This document shows positions 25,826-36,172 of a stretch of 64,000 bases of DNA, piece after piece. The stretch is taken from assembly GCF_005221385.1 (NCBI RefSeq), contig NZ_CP039903.1:930001-994000 (forward strand). Reading direction: 5' to 3'. Below the pieces are notes generated by a model that was given only the letters and a program-made list of their open reading frames with translations, did no database searches and had not been told where the DNA came from. How positions within the stretch are numbered: the first letter of the stretch is position 1; each line of letters opens with the position of its first letter. The translations under genes were made by a program, and so were the position numbers. This DNA comes from Agrobacterium tumefaciens (lineage in GTDB: Bacteria; Pseudomonadota; Alphaproteobacteria; Rhizobiales; Rhizobiaceae).

Positions 25826-25844
25826 CCGAATTATGGTAATTCGG
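25826..25844. promoter_or_regulatory. Palindrome in the ArsR/SDR intergenic region
   Basis: CCGAATT-ATGGT-AATTCGG, a seven-base inverted repeat with a five-base spacer, sits in the 102-base divergent promoter between the regulator and the SDR gene, 28 bases before the SDR ATG. It is the best candidate operator for the regulator. Confidence 0.5.
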
Positions 25845-25871
25845 AAATTTAGATATTTTCAGGAGATTGCA

Positions 25872-26630
25872 ATGTCTGGAATATTCAACGGGCAGGTCGT
25901 CGTCGTCACAGGCGGATCGACGGGGATTGGTTTTTCGGTTGCGAAGCTGTTTTTGGAAGGTGGCGCCGCTGCTGTTTATGTAACTGGCCGTAGTTCGACC
26001 AATCTCGATGCCGCAGTCGCCAGACTTGGAGCGCGCGCAATCGGCGTCGTTTCCGATGTTGCGAAGCTGTCGGAACTCGAACAGCTCAAAAGCCGTATCG
26101 AAGCTGACGGGCGGACAGTGGATGTTCTGGTCGCCAATGCCGGCATTGCGGAAAACAACGATCTTGGCGCAACTCACGAAGCGCTCTATGACCGGATTTT
26201 CGACATTAACGTAAAGGGCGTGTTCTATACGGTGCAGACGTTGTTGCCGGTGCTACGGGACGGCGGTTCGATTGTGCTGACGGGCTCGATCGTCGGTAAC
26301 AAGGGTATGGAAAAACTGAGCGCTTACAATGCTTCAAAGGCGGCGGTTCGCTCGTTCGCGCGCAGCTTTGCCAATGACCTGAAGGCGCGGGGAATCCGTG
26401 TCAATACGGTCAGCCCGGGTGTCACCCGCACGCCGATCATGGAAAATGGTCTTAAGATGGACGATGAAAAGATCGCCGGTTTCGAAGCCTATCTGAAGGA
26501 CGCAGCGCCGATCGGCCGTATGGCCGACCCTGACGAAATTGCCGAAGCAGTACTGTTTTTGGCGTCAGCCAAGGCCAGCTATATCACCGGCGTGGAACTT
26601 TCCGTTGATGGTGGTTTGGCTCAAATCTAA
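25872..26630 (+). CDS. Short-chain dehydrogenase/reductase
   Basis: A 252-residue classical SDR. The cofactor motif TGGSTGIGFSVAKLF is near the N-terminus, NAG is in VLVANAGIAENN, and the catalytic Ser/Tyr/Lys triad is visible in VLTGSIVGNKGM and YNASKAAVRS. The C-terminal motif VSPGVTRTPI is typical, and the ending YITGVELSVDGGLAQI is complete. The start at 25872 has AGGAG six bases upstream; the longer frame from 25791 is not used. Substrate unknown. Divergent from an ArsR-type gene, it is probably inducible. Confidence 0.92.
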   Translation: MSGIFNGQVVVVTGGSTGIGFSVAKLFLEGGAAAVYVTGRSSTNLDAAVARLGARAIGVVSDVAKLSELEQLKSRIEADGRTVDVLVANAGIAENNDLGATHEALYDRIFDINVKGVFYTVQTLLPVLRDGGSIVLTGSIVGNKGMEKLSAYNASKAAVRSFARSFANDLKARGIRVNTVSPGVTRTPIMENGLKMDDEKIAGFEAYLKDAAPIGRMADPDEIAEAVLFLASAKASYITGVELSVDGGLAQI

Positions 26631-26650
26631 GGGCGACCTCACCTCCCTAT

Positions 26651-27898
26651 TCACCACGCCAGATCAAGCCGTTCCAGACCATGGAAATGGTAGACGTCCT
26701 TGACCTTCGGCGGCTCGGCGATCCTGAGACCTGGCAGGCGTCTGAACAGCAGCGGCAGGGCAAGATTAAGCTCAAGCCTTGCCAGCGGTGCGCCGATGCA
26801 GAAATGGATGCCGGCGCCGAAGGACACATTGACGCCCTCGTTCCGGTCCGGCTTGAAGGCCAGCGGGTCGGAGAATTTTGCGGGGTCGAGATTGGCCGCG
26901 GCCAGAATGAGGCTGACCTTGTCGCCGCGTTTGAACGTCACGCCGTCTATCTCGAGGGGTTCCAGAACCCAGCGCTGGAAAATATGGACCGGCGCGCAGA
27001 TACGCAGCGTCTCTTCAATCGTGCGCTCCGTGGTCGTCTCGTCGCTGAACAAGGTGTCAGGCGAGATGCCGCTTTCCAGAATGATGCGGACGGAATTGCC
27101 GATCTGGTGCACGGTCGCCTCGTGCCCGGCATTCAGAAGCACGATGGTGGTGGAAATCAGCTCGTCATCGGTCAGATATTGGCCCTTGTGCTCCGTGTGG
27201 ATCATGTGGCTCAAGAGATCGTCTTGCGGCTCCGCTCGCCGTTCCGCGATCACGCTGCGCACATAGTCCGAAAATTCCTTCGCTGCCTTGTCGGCAAGAA
27301 GCTCGTCCTCGGCAGTGCGTTTGAACATGTACATGCCGACATAGGCATGCGACCATTTCAGAAGCTGCGGCCCCATTTCCTCGGGAATGCCGATCATGCG
27401 GGCAATCATCGTCACCGGAATGATATCGGCATAGGTGGAGAGCAGTTCCGTCTTGCCATCGGCTTCGAAGGCGTCGATCAGGCGGTTGGCAAGCTCTTCG
27501 ATTTCCGGCTTCATCTTATCGACATGCCGGGACACAAAAGCGCGGTTGATGAGCGTGCGCAGCCGCGTATGTTCCGGCGGCTCCAGTTCCAGCAGCGAAT
27601 GTTGCTCGGCAGCATCGAAGTGCTTCACATGCTCCAGCGGCTGCGCAAGGCCGATTTCCTCACGGCTGGCCACATGCAGGATCTGTCTCCCGAAACGGCG
27701 ATCGCGCAGCAGCGCGCTGACATGGTCGTATTCGGTGAAGAACCACTGCCGCTGCTCTTCCCAGTAAAAGGTGGGACATTGCGCGTGAAGCGCCGCATAG
27801 ACCGGGTTCGGATCGTTGTAGAAAGCCGGGTCGCGGGCATCAAGTGAAACGCGGCGCGTGGCGGGGTCGATGGTGAGGAAGGGAAATGTCGCTGTCAT
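26651..27898 (-). CDS. Cytochrome P450
   Basis: A 415-residue soluble bacterial P450. The I-helix reads LLNAGHEATVHQIGNSVRII, with the oxygen-binding A/GG-x-E-A-T pattern. The K-helix ExxR is in EETLRICAPVHIFQRWV, and the haem-ligating motif is FGAGIHFCIGAPLARLEL with Cys367. Length and motifs fit class I bacterial P450s that need separate ferredoxin and reductase, neither of which is adjacent. The start is the ATG at 27898; a TTG two codons upstream is an alternative. Substrate cannot be inferred. Its 3' end is convergent with the SDR gene. Confidence 0.95.
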   Translation of the reverse strand: MTATFPFLTIDPATRRVSLDARDPAFYNDPNPVYAALHAQCPTFYWEEQRQWFFTEYDHVSALLRDRRFGRQILHVASREEIGLAQPLEHVKHFDAAEQHSLLELEPPEHTRLRTLINRAFVSRHVDKMKPEIEELANRLIDAFEADGKTELLSTYADIIPVTMIARMIGIPEEMGPQLLKWSHAYVGMYMFKRTAEDELLADKAAKEFSDYVRSVIAERRAEPQDDLLSHMIHTEHKGQYLTDDELISTTIVLLNAGHEATVHQIGNSVRIILESGISPDTLFSDETTTERTIEETLRICAPVHIFQRWVLEPLEIDGVTFKRGDKVSLILAAANLDPAKFSDPLAFKPDRNEGVNVSFGAGIHFCIGAPLARLELNLALPLLFRRLPGLRIAEPPKVKDVYHFHGLERLDLAW

Positions 27899-27987
27899 GC
27901 TCAAGGTTTATTCCGCGTCTTACACTTTGGAAAGGGTGGGGAAAAACCGCCCCCTGTTTTTCCGCTTGTCGTCGCATGGTCGTCATG

Positions 27988-29235
27988 TCACCGGCTGGCG
28001 ATGGCCGATATGCGGTTCAGCGCCGCAACCTGGCGGTCGGCATTATTGTCCATCGGATTTTCGTCCCGGTCCGGGGAAGGGACGACGACATTGGCTGAAT
28101 TCACGTGGATGACGGTCCTGTTGCGGCCGGCCTTTTTCGCCGCATAGAGCGCACGATCGGCTTCCGTCATCATCACGCTCAGGTCGGCATCCTTGATCAT
28201 GGCTTCGGATATGCCGACGCTGGTGGTGACTTCGATACCTTCGCCGCGCGAACTGATCTTGGAAAGACGCAGATTGCTGCGGATTGCTTCCGCCAGCGTT
28301 ACCGTGCTGGATGGGCTTTCGACTTCGGCGACAAGCGCGAATTCCTCGCCGCCCATTCTGACGAACAGGCCGCGATCGCCAATGACACGCCGCGCCATGT
28401 CGCAAAAATGCACGAGCACCGCATCGCCGGACTGGTGGCCGTATTTGTCGTTTATCTTCTTGAAATGGTCGATGTCGAACAGCACCAGCGCCACATAGCG
28501 GTCGGAAGCCGGCGACCGCTTCTTGATGCGCTCGAACTCCTCCAGAAGACCGCGCCGGTTGAGAACGCCGGTAAGGTGGTCGGTCATCGCAAGCCGGTGC
28601 AGGCGGGCTTCCGAATCTTCCATGATGATCTTGGCGCTGATCATGATGATGACGGTGAAGCCGAGAATGCCTGAAAAGGCGAGCGGCGACGTCAGCGCGA
28701 CGGCACCGGGAGACGTGACGTCGCCGGGAATGACGACGGATGCGATGATGGCGCCGAAAAAGGCCTGCAAAATGAAAATAGCGGCAAGAACCTTGCGGCT
28801 CAGCGATGCCCGGCTCCTGTTCGCCAGAACGACGCCGGCCAGCATGAAGTAAGCGACCGCGGCACAGGCATGGTAAAGCAGGATACGTGAAACCATGCTT
28901 TCCCGCACCGTCGGGATGAGCATGCCAGCCACCCACAAGAGCGCGGGAATAGCGATCCAGCCGGCGAGCTTGCGCTGTTCGAAGGAGAGAAGGCCGGCCA
29001 GCCAGAAACCGAAAGCTGAAAGCGCCAGCGTGTTGCCGACTTCGATCGACAGGTAATTGGGAATGTCGCCGCGCAGGGCGACAAGAATGGCGCCGATCCC
29101 GGTCGAAAGGAAACCGGCGGCGAAATAGAGATTGTGCTGGCGGGCAGGGCGGTGCAGCCACAGGGTTCCCAAAAGGACGGCAAGGGTGAACGTCTCCGAC
29201 GCCCAAAGCAGCATGCCCGTTTTTGCATCCAGCAT
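27988..29235 (-). CDS. Membrane-bound GGDEF diguanylate cyclase
   Basis: A 415-residue protein with seven or eight membrane spans in the N-terminal half and a C-terminal GGDEF domain from about residue 235. The active loop is RMGGEEFALVAE, with DHLTGVLNRRGLLEEFERI and LFDIDHFKKINDKYGHQSGD as the other conserved blocks, so the cyclase is likely active. The inhibitory-site RxxD at the usual distance before the loop is replaced by residues GDRG, so product inhibition is probably absent. It would make c-di-GMP at the inner membrane. The ATG at 29235 has AGGA upstream. The preceding gene is P450, with no obvious operon. Confidence 0.9.
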   Translation of the reverse strand: MLDAKTGMLLWASETFTLAVLLGTLWLHRPARQHNLYFAAGFLSTGIGAILVALRGDIPNYLSIEVGNTLALSAFGFWLAGLLSFEQRKLAGWIAIPALLWVAGMLIPTVRESMVSRILLYHACAAVAYFMLAGVVLANRSRASLSRKVLAAIFILQAFFGAIIASVVIPGDVTSPGAVALTSPLAFSGILGFTVIIMISAKIIMEDSEARLHRLAMTDHLTGVLNRRGLLEEFERIKKRSPASDRYVALVLFDIDHFKKINDKYGHQSGDAVLVHFCDMARRVIGDRGLFVRMGGEEFALVAEVESPSSTVTLAEAIRSNLRLSKISSRGEGIEVTTSVGISEAMIKDADLSVMMTEADRALYAAKKAGRNRTVIHVNSANVVVPSPDRDENPMDNNADRQVAALNRISAIASR

Positions 29236-29689
29236 TGCAAGATCCTATCTGCGCTATCATGCCGTGAAAGCGGGCCCTGCGGCACCATGTGCGCAATACC
29301 CGCCGGAATTGTTGAGATGCCATTTCACCCGAATGGGCCGCCCGCTTCCTGACGGAAACCGGAAATTCGCCGCGCAGTATCAGCAGTAAATCCCTAACGA
29401 GTTCTTGCCGGTGAGAAGTTATATCTGTGCATGGTCACGGGTTTTTGCATTTGCGGGTCACTTCGATGGAAAATAACGCCGGCAAGGGCATGTGGTTCGA
29501 GATGCGGCCAACGGTCTGAAGCCATTGCCGGCAGAGGCTTCAAACGCCTGCAATCGCTGTTGAGCCGTTAAGGATATGCGGCTTCGTGTCTTGAAGTACG
29601 GGGCAGGGACACTCTATGTAGGGAGTATGAAGGTTAGAAGTGATTCCGGAGCGGTTTTCCGCGAAGGGCAGAGTTGACAAAGGACGGAC
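29236..29689. other. Intergenic region upstream of clpP
   Basis: About 454 bases containing the divergent promoters of the GGDEF gene and clpP. No supported ORF. The clpP side carries a sigma-32-like promoter (29590-29622). Confidence 0.4.
29590..29622 (+). promoter_or_regulatory. Candidate RpoH (heat-shock) promoter of clpP
   Basis: CTTGAAG at 29590 is followed after 16 bases by TCTATGTAGG, close to the alphaproteobacterial sigma-32 pattern (CTTG, then CYTATNTNNG), about 70 bases before the clpP ATG. One mismatch at the first -10 position. No transcription data. Confidence 0.45.
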
Positions 29690-30322
29690 ATGAAAAATCC
29701 AGTTGATACCGCCATGGCTCTGGTGCCGATGGTCGTAGAGCAGACCAATCGCGGCGAACGCTCCTATGACATATTTTCCCGTCTTCTCAAGGAACGCATC
29801 ATTTTCCTCACCGGTCCGGTGGAAGACCAGATGGCTTCGCTCGTCTGCGCACAGCTGCTTTTCCTCGAGGCTGAGAACCCGAAGAAGGAAATCGCGCTTT
29901 ACATCAATTCGCCAGGTGGCGTCGTGACCGCCGGCATGGCGATCTACGATACGATGCAGTTCATTCGCCCGGCTGTCTCAACGCTCTGCGTTGGTCAGGC
30001 CGCATCGATGGGTTCGCTGCTTCTGGCTGCCGGTGAAAAGGGAATGCGCTTTGCAACCCCGAACGCCCGCATCATGGTGCACCAGCCTTCCGGCGGTTTC
30101 CAGGGACAGGCATCGGATATCGAGCGTCACGCCCGTGACATCATCAAGATGAAGCGTCGCCTGAATGAAGTCTACGTGAAGCATACCGGCCGCACGCTCG
30201 AAGAGGTTGAAAAAACCCTTGATCGCGACCATTTCATGGATGCGGACGAAGCGCAGAATTGGGGTGTGATCGACAAGATCCTCACCTCGCGCCAGGAAAT
30301 GGAAGGCGCCGCCGCGAATTGA
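29690..30322 (+). CDS. clpP: ATP-dependent Clp protease proteolytic subunit
   Basis: A 210-residue serine protease subunit that forms the ClpP tetradecamer. The catalytic triad is visible: Ser106 in GQAASMGS, His131 in IMVHQPSGG and Asp180 in DRDHF. The N-terminal axial-loop segment [20 protein letters not shown] is the standard ClpP1 start. It lies 292 bases upstream of clpX in the same direction. A sigma-32-like promoter precedes it. Confidence 0.98.
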   Translation: MKNPVDTAMALVPMVVEQTNRGERSYDIFSRLLKERIIFLTGPVEDQMASLVCAQLLFLEAENPKKEIALYINSPGGVVTAGMAIYDTMQFIRPAVSTLCVGQAASMGSLLLAAGEKGMRFATPNARIMVHQPSGGFQGQASDIERHARDIIKMKRRLNEVYVKHTGRTLEEVEKTLDRDHFMDADEAQNWGVIDKILTSRQEMEGAAAN

Positions 30323-30614
30323 GGCGCGCCGCTTTTTGACGTTTGTTTGATCCCGCAAAAGTAATTTCGGGGCTTTCAACCGCAACAGAAAGCGATATTA
30401 GTATATATTAAGGCTGTGTTGAATTTTTATGACGTGGCCTTTGGTTTGATGGGGAATTCGTTGCAGCCGGTTGTCAGCTCCTGTATCTGACACGGCTAGT
30501 ACCCCGGGAAACGAGGCGGATACGGCAATGCACCCCAAGGCGAGCCGTATCTGCGGGCGGTAAGTTGACCGCGATCCGTTTGGCGGACCTGCGGCGTGCT
30601 GGAAGGAAAGAGAT

Positions 30615-31892
30615 ATGAGCAAAGTCAGCGGCAGCAACGGCGGCGACTCTAAGAATACACTCTATTGTTCATTCTGCGGCAAGAGCCAGCACGAAGTCCG
30701 GAAACTCATTGCCGGGCCGACGGTATTCATCTGCGATGAATGCGTCGAATTGTGCATGGACATCATCCGCGAGGAGAACAAGACATCTATGGTGAAGTCG
30801 CGCGAGGGTGTTCCCACCCCGCAGGATATCATCAAGATTCTCGACGAATATGTCATCGGTCAGAAGCAGGCGAAGAAAATCCTGTCGGTGGCCGTTCACA
30901 ACCATTACAAGCGCCTCGCGCACGCCTCCAAGAACGGCGATGTCGAGCTGGCGAAGTCGAACATCATGCTCGTCGGTCCGACGGGTTGCGGCAAGACCTA
31001 TCTTGCCCAGACGCTCGCCCGCATCATCGACGTTCCCTTCACCATGGCGGACGCGACGACGCTGACCGAAGCCGGTTATGTCGGCGAGGACGTGGAAAAC
31101 ATCATCCTGAAGCTGTTGCAGGCTGCGGATTACAATGTCGAGCGCGCCCAGCGCGGTATCGTCTATATCGACGAGGTCGACAAGATTTCCCGCAAGTCGG
31201 ACAACCCGTCCATCACGCGTGACGTGTCGGGCGAGGGCGTTCAGCAGGCGCTTCTGAAGATCATGGAAGGCACGGTCGCTTCCGTTCCGCCGCAGGGTGG
31301 CCGCAAGCATCCGCAGCAGGAATTCCTGCAGGTGGATACGACTAACATCCTGTTCATCTGCGGCGGCGCCTTTGCCGGCCTCGACAAGATCATCTCGGCC
31401 CGTGGCGAAAAGACCTCGATCGGCTTCGGTGCGACCGTCAAGGCGGAAGACGATCGCCGTGTGGGCGAGGTGCTGCGCGAGCTGGAGCCGGAAGATCTGG
31501 TGAAGTTCGGCCTCATTCCGGAATTCATCGGCCGTCTGCCGGTTCTGGCGACGCTGGAAGACCTGGATGAAGATGCGCTGATCCAGATCCTGTCCGAGCC
31601 GAAGAACGCGCTGGTCAAGCAGTATCAGCGCCTGTTCGAGATGGAAGATGTGGAACTGACCTTCCACGAGGACGCACTTCGCGAAATCGCCCGCAAGGCG
31701 ATTACCCGCAAGACCGGCGCCCGTGGTCTGCGCTCGATCATGGAAAAGATCCTGCTGGATACCATGTTCGAACTGCCGACGCTGGAAGGCGTGCGCGAAG
31801 TGGTGATCTCCAATGACGTTGTCAGCGGCGTCGCCCGTCCGCTCTACATCTATGCGGATCGCCAGGAAGAAAAGACCAACGTTTCGGCCTGA
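30615..31892 (+). CDS. clpX: ATP-dependent Clp protease ATP-binding subunit
   Basis: A 425-residue AAA+ unfoldase that feeds ClpP. The N-terminal zinc-binding domain has Cys18, Cys21, Cys40 and Cys43. The Walker A is GPTGCGKT (121-128), the Walker B is IVYIDEVDK near 181-189, and the pore and sensor regions are intact ([27 protein letters not shown]). Length is typical. A strong terminator follows at 31911. Confidence 0.98.
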   Translation: MSKVSGSNGGDSKNTLYCSFCGKSQHEVRKLIAGPTVFICDECVELCMDIIREENKTSMVKSREGVPTPQDIIKILDEYVIGQKQAKKILSVAVHNHYKRLAHASKNGDVELAKSNIMLVGPTGCGKTYLAQTLARIIDVPFTMADATTLTEAGYVGEDVENIILKLLQAADYNVERAQRGIVYIDEVDKISRKSDNPSITRDVSGEGVQQALLKIMEGTVASVPPQGGRKHPQQEFLQVDTTNILFICGGAFAGLDKIISARGEKTSIGFGATVKAEDDRRVGEVLRELEPEDLVKFGLIPEFIGRLPVLATLEDLDEDALIQILSEPKNALVKQYQRLFEMEDVELTFHEDALREIARKAITRKTGARGLRSIMEKILLDTMFELPTLEGVREVVISNDVVSGVARPLYIYADRQEEKTNVSA

Positions 31893-31910
31893 TCGGTTCA
31901 AGAAGAATAA

Positions 31911-31947
31911 AGCCCCTCGCAGCAACGGCTGCGGGGGGCTTTTCTTT
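31911..31947 (+). terminator. clpX terminator
   Basis: A 13-base-pair stem (AGCCCCTCGCAGC with GCTGCGGGGGGCT, one T-G wobble) closes the tetraloop AACG and is followed by TTTTCTTT, 18 bases past the clpX stop. Confidence 0.85.
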
Positions 31948-32089
31948 GTGCGATGCCTGCCCGGCATTCGAGGAATTTCCGGGGACGACGTAAGCGCCTT
32001 GTGCCTGAATAATACGTAGAAACTAGGAGGCGGCGCGTTTTCGCTTTTCGTGGAGAAGCGGACATGCCCCTGAAATATCGGGTATCCTG

Positions 32090-32458
32090 ATGAATCCAGT
32101 AACCGCAATCCTCATTCACGTGTCCGATCCCGCCGAAGGGTTGCTTTGGTACGGTAGAGCATTTCCGGAGGCGGTTGCATCGGTCAGCCTTCCTTCCGGC
32201 TTCGAGTTCCTGCGGATCGGCGATATCCAGCTGGAAATCGTTCCCGCTGATGAGAAGGTTTCAAGCGGGGCGGCAGGGTCTGTCGTCTATTGGTGGACGG
32301 AGGATTTCGGCCGGTCACTCGCACATCTGCGGGACGCGGGCGCTGTTCTTTATCGCGGCCCGATGAAAATCGATCAGGAACTCTGGATGTGCCAGTTCCG
32401 TGACCCCTGGGGCAACTGTATCGGCGTTCGCGGACCCATGGCCGCGGATACGCCATAA
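32090..32458 (+). CDS. VOC-superfamily (glyoxalase-like) protein
   Basis: A 122-residue vicinal-oxygen-chelate fold protein. It has the two beta-alpha-beta-beta-beta modules typical of the fold (AILIHVSDPAEGLLWYGRAF and FGRSLAHLRDAGAVLYRGPM), and the last module ends in QFRDPWGNCIGV. The metal ligands of true glyoxalase I are only partly matched (His near residue 7 and no clear second His/Glu pair), so a bleomycin-resistance or dioxygenase-like or binding role is possible. Located between clpX and lon. Confidence 0.7.
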   Translation: MNPVTAILIHVSDPAEGLLWYGRAFPEAVASVSLPSGFEFLRIGDIQLEIVPADEKVSSGAAGSVVYWWTEDFGRSLAHLRDAGAVLYRGPMKIDQELWMCQFRDPWGNCIGVRGPMAADTP

Positions 32459-32840
32459 CGCTCCTCACCGCTTGAGGCATCCCTGCGTTGCATCCCGACA
32501 ATCAGGTGGAGGAAAGCTTCGTCTGCCATTTTGCGTTTGGAGCGGATTGCGCTTTACTGATAAAGTCTTACAACTGATTTGCAGCGCGATGTGACGGAAA
32601 TGTGAATTGCCGTCGGCGACCCGGTTCCTGATCCCTTGGGATAACCGGAAATGTCGGGAGTAATAGCCGGCGCTGGGTTTTGTTGAATTTCACGGTTCTG
32701 CCGGTGCGCGGGGCCGTCTCTTCCGGCGACTTGAAATCGGTGTTTCGAAACTCCACTTTCAGTCTCGAGAAATGAATATGCCGAACGCCCCCAAGACGTT
32801 CGGCAAAGTGTCCCGAAAGGGACCATGGAAAGGAAATGAT
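32459..32840. other. Intergenic region upstream of lon
   Basis: About 380 bases. The motif CTTGAAA at 32730-32736 followed by CTCCACTTTC at about 32751 is a weak sigma-32-like candidate for lon. Otherwise nothing recognisable; overlapping frames are not supported. Confidence 0.35.
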
Positions 32841-35258
32841 ATGACGAACATCACGTCTGCGGCATCTGGCGGTACCTATCCGGTACTTCCCCTGCGCGAC
32901 ATTGTCGTTTTCCCGCATATGATCGTTCCCCTGTTCGTCGGGCGGGAAAAATCCATTCGTGCGCTCGAAGAGGTCATGGGTTCGGACAAGCAGATCATGC
33001 TCGTCACCCAGATCAATGCCAGCGATGACGATCCGACCCCGGATGCCATCCACAAGGTGGGCACCGTCGCCAACGTTCTCCAGCTTCTGAAGCTGCCGGA
33101 CGGTACCGTGAAGGTGCTGGTGGAAGGCAAGGGCCGCGCCCAGATCGACGAATACACCGGCCGCGAGGATTTCTACGAAGCCTCCGCGACGCCGTTGCAG
33201 GAACCTGCGGAAGACCCGGTCGAGATCGAGGCGCTGTCGCGCTCCGTCGTTTCGGAATTCGAGAGCTATGTGAAGCTCAACAAGAAGATTTCGCCTGAGG
33301 TTGTCGGCGCTGCCGGTCAGATCGACGATTATTCGAAGCTTGCCGATACGGTTGCTTCGCACCTGTCGATCAAGATCACCGAAAAGCAGGAAATGCTGGA
33401 AACCGTCAGCGTGAAGCAGCGGCTTGAAAAGGCCCTCGGCTTCATGGAAGGCGAGATTTCCGTGCTTCAGGTCGAAAAGCGCATCCGCTCGCGCGTCAAG
33501 CGCCAGATGGAGAAGACCCAGCGCGAATATTATCTGAATGAACAGATGAAGGCGATCCAGAAGGAACTCGGTGACGGCGAGGATGGCCGTGACGAGATGG
33601 CCGAGCTGGAAGAGCGTATCGCCAAGACCAAGCTTTCCAAGGAGGCCAAGGAAAAGGCCGAGGCGGAAATGAAGAAGCTTCGCCAGATGAGCCCGATGTC
33701 CGCGGAAGCGACCGTCGTGCGCAACTATCTGGACTGGCTGCTGAGCCTGCCCTGGGGCAAGAAGTCGAAGGTGAAGACCGACCTCAACAGCGCGGAGACG
33801 ATCCTCGATCAGGATCATTTCGGTCTGGACAAGGTCAAGGAACGCATCGTCGAATATCTGGCCGTACAGGCGCGTGCTACCAAGATTCGCGGACCCATCC
33901 TGTGCCTCGTCGGCCCTCCCGGCGTTGGCAAAACCTCGCTCGCCAAGTCGATCGCCAAGGCGACCGGCCGCGAATATGTGCGCATGGCGCTGGGCGGCGT
34001 TCGTGACGAGGCGGAAATCCGCGGTCATCGCCGCACCTATATCGGCTCCATGCCGGGCAAGATCGTTCAGTCCATGAAGAAGGCCAAGAAGGCGAACCCG
34101 CTCTTCCTGCTCGATGAAATCGACAAGATGGGCATGGATTTCCGTGGCGATCCGTCATCCGCACTGCTGGAGGTTCTCGATCCGGAACAGAACTCCACCT
34201 TCATGGACCATTACCTTGAAGTGGAATACGACCTGTCCGACGTGATGTTCGTAACCACGGCCAACACGCTGAACATTCCAGGCCCGCTGATGGACCGTAT
34301 GGAAGTGATCCGCATCGCCGGTTACACGGAAGACGAAAAGCGCGAAATCGCCAAGCGTCACCTGCTGCCGAAGGCGATCAAGGAACATGCCCTGCGTCCG
34401 GAAGAGTTCTCGGTTACCGATGACGCTCTGATGATCGTCATCCAGCAGTACACCCGCGAAGCGGGCGTGCGCAGCTTCGAGCGCGAGCTGATGAAGCTGG
34501 CGCGCAAGGCTGTCACCGAGATCATCAAGGGCAAGGTCAAGTCCGTGGAAGTCACCGCCGCCAACGTTCCTGACTATCTGGGCGTTCCGCGGTTCCGCCA
34601 CGGCGAGGCCGAGCGCGAGGATCAGGTCGGTGTCGTCACCGGTCTTGCCTGGACGGAAGTCGGCGGTGAGCTGCTCACCATCGAAGGCGTGATGATGCCG
34701 GGCAAGGGCCGCATGACGGTCACCGGCAACCTCAAGGAAGTGATGAAGGAATCCATTTCGGCGGCGGCCTCTTATGTCCGCTCGCGCGCCGTGGACTTCG
34801 GCATCGAACCGCCGCGTTTCGACAAGAGCGACATCCACGTCCACGTTCCGGAAGGTGCGACACCGAAGGACGGACCGTCCGCCGGTGTCGCCATGGCCAC
34901 CGCCATCGTCTCCATCATGACCGGTATTCCGGTTTCGAAGGACGTGGCGATGACGGGCGAGATCACGCTTCGTGGTCGCGTATTGCCGATCGGCGGCCTT
35001 AAGGAAAAGCTGCTTGCAGCACTTCGCGGTGGCATCAAGAAGGTGCTGATCCCGGAAGAAAACGCCAAGGATCTGGCGGAGATTCCGGACAATGTGAAGA
35101 ACGAGATGGAAATCATCCCGGTTTCGCGCATGGGCGAGGTGATCCAACACGCGCTGCTTCGCAAGCCGGAGCCCATCGAGTGGGACGGCAGCATCGAGAC
35201 GCCGGTGATCGCCACGGTCGAAGGCGTCGACGACGCTGGTCAGACGATCGCGCATTGA
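32841..35258 (+). CDS. lon: ATP-dependent protease Lon
   Basis: An 805-residue LonA protease: N-terminal substrate-binding domain ([20 protein letters not shown]), coiled-coil region, AAA+ module with Walker A GPPGVGKT near residue 358 and Walker [11 protein letters not shown], and C-terminal serine protease domain with the catalytic dyad in [14 protein letters not shown] (Ser near 679) and [10 protein letters not shown] (Lys near 722). The ATG at 32841 has GGAAAGGA upstream; the frame extends to 32772 but the ordinary start is kept. Likely heat-shock regulated. Followed by a terminator at 35391. Confidence 0.98.
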   Translation: MTNITSAASGGTYPVLPLRDIVVFPHMIVPLFVGREKSIRALEEVMGSDKQIMLVTQINASDDDPTPDAIHKVGTVANVLQLLKLPDGTVKVLVEGKGRAQIDEYTGREDFYEASATPLQEPAEDPVEIEALSRSVVSEFESYVKLNKKISPEVVGAAGQIDDYSKLADTVASHLSIKITEKQEMLETVSVKQRLEKALGFMEGEISVLQVEKRIRSRVKRQMEKTQREYYLNEQMKAIQKELGDGEDGRDEMAELEERIAKTKLSKEAKEKAEAEMKKLRQMSPMSAEATVVRNYLDWLLSLPWGKKSKVKTDLNSAETILDQDHFGLDKVKERIVEYLAVQARATKIRGPILCLVGPPGVGKTSLAKSIAKATGREYVRMALGGVRDEAEIRGHRRTYIGSMPGKIVQSMKKAKKANPLFLLDEIDKMGMDFRGDPSSALLEVLDPEQNSTFMDHYLEVEYDLSDVMFVTTANTLNIPGPLMDRMEVIRIAGYTEDEKREIAKRHLLPKAIKEHALRPEEFSVTDDALMIVIQQYTREAGVRSFERELMKLARKAVTEIIKGKVKSVEVTAANVPDYLGVPRFRHGEAEREDQVGVVTGLAWTEVGGELLTIEGVMMPGKGRMTVTGNLKEVMKESISAAASYVRSRAVDFGIEPPRFDKSDIHVHVPEGATPKDGPSAGVAMATAIVSIMTGIPVSKDVAMTGEITLRGRVLPIGGLKEKLLAALRGGIKKVLIPEENAKDLAEIPDNVKNEMEIIPVSRMGEVIQHALLRKPEPIEWDGSIETPVIATVEGVDDAGQTIAH

Positions 35259-35390
35259 TACATGCATCGGTGCGGAAGCCGGAATCGGTTTTCGTAAAGA
35301 GCGGCGCATAGAATCAATGTGTTAGGTATCGGAAGACACCTGCGGTGCTTCGGCCCGTGTAAGTGATGCCAAATTGGCACGAATATGTGG

Positions 35391-35417
35391 AAGGCCGGCA
35401 GAAATGTCGGCCTTTTT
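35391..35417 (+). terminator. lon terminator
   Basis: Stem AAGGCCG/CGGCCTT with a ten-base loop (GCAGAAATGT) runs into six T residues, 133 bases past the lon stop. Confidence 0.75.
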
Positions 35418-35545
35418 TGTGAAAAAACCCGTAGACCCCTTGTTTTTCAGGCGATTCCAGCGCTTTTGAGTTGCTGCGCGCGGATGCGAATGTATTCTGC
35501 GCCGGCTTAATTTAGTCGTTTCAAACCATTGAAAGGGGTGGAAAC

Positions 35546-35821
35546 ATGAACAAGAACGAGCTCGTCTCTGCTGTTGCCGAAAAGGCTGGTCTCACGAAGG
35601 CAGATGCTGCTTCCGCTGTTGATGCCGTATTCGAAACCGTACAGAACGAACTGAAGAGCGGTGGCGACATCCGCCTCGCTGGCTTCGGCAGCTTCTCCGT
35701 TAGCCGCCGTGAAGCCTCCAAGGGTCGTAACCCTTCCACGGGTGCTGAAGTCGATATCCCGGCTCGCAACGTACCGAAGTTTTCCGCAGGCAAGGGCCTG
35801 AAGGACGCTGTTAACTCGTAA
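35546..35821 (+). CDS. hupB: HU-family DNA-binding protein
   Basis: A 91-residue HU histone-like protein: N-terminal MNKNELVSAVAEKAGLTKAD, the beta-arm (GFGSFSVSRREASKGRNPST) and the C-terminal GAEVDIPARNVPKFSAGKGL are all present. The protein bends DNA in the nucleoid. AAAGGGG lies upstream of the ATG. Placed directly after lon, a conserved rhizobial order. Confidence 0.97.
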   Translation: MNKNELVSAVAEKAGLTKADAASAVDAVFETVQNELKSGGDIRLAGFGSFSVSRREASKGRNPSTGAEVDIPARNVPKFSAGKGLKDAVNS

Positions 35822-36060
35822 GGTTTCCGGAAGGCCGTGATGCCCGGCGGCGGGCATACGGTTTTTCAGGTTCACGAGGAAGCATGTTTTGACGCGCTCA
35901 CACCATCAGCAGGCATGAAGAGGCCAGTCTTTCGAAAGTCTCTTTCGGACAGGCCAGTTTCTCAGCCAGTATGGTGTGGATTGAAAGTGTCGATACGTGG
36001 CTGTGTAGCTTCCATCCGGACACACGGCGTTTCGATACGCGGAATGCGCATAAACACGAA

Positions 36061-36087
36061 AGCCCGGCCTTCATGGCCGGGCTTTTT
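36061..36087 (+). terminator. Terminator downstream of hup
   Basis: Nine-base stem AGCCCGGCC/GGCCGGGCT with loop TTCAT, followed by TTTTT. The 350-base gap 35822-36172 otherwise holds no supported gene. Confidence 0.8.
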
Positions 36088-36172
36088 GATTCACCCGACA
36101 GGAAATGTCATGCCACTGTCATGTCTTTGACGCAGAAGCCATGGGGTATTTCTGGACCCAAGGGGGATTATA

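Noticed and set aside
32568..34028. 486-codon minus-strand frame over lon
   Set aside because: Shadow of the Lon coding sequence; composition is His/Arg/Asp-rich with no domain.
35259..35340. Degenerate resemblance to the dispersed repeat after lon (GAATCGGTTTTCG)
   Set aside because: Only one block matches and the arms do not pair convincingly.
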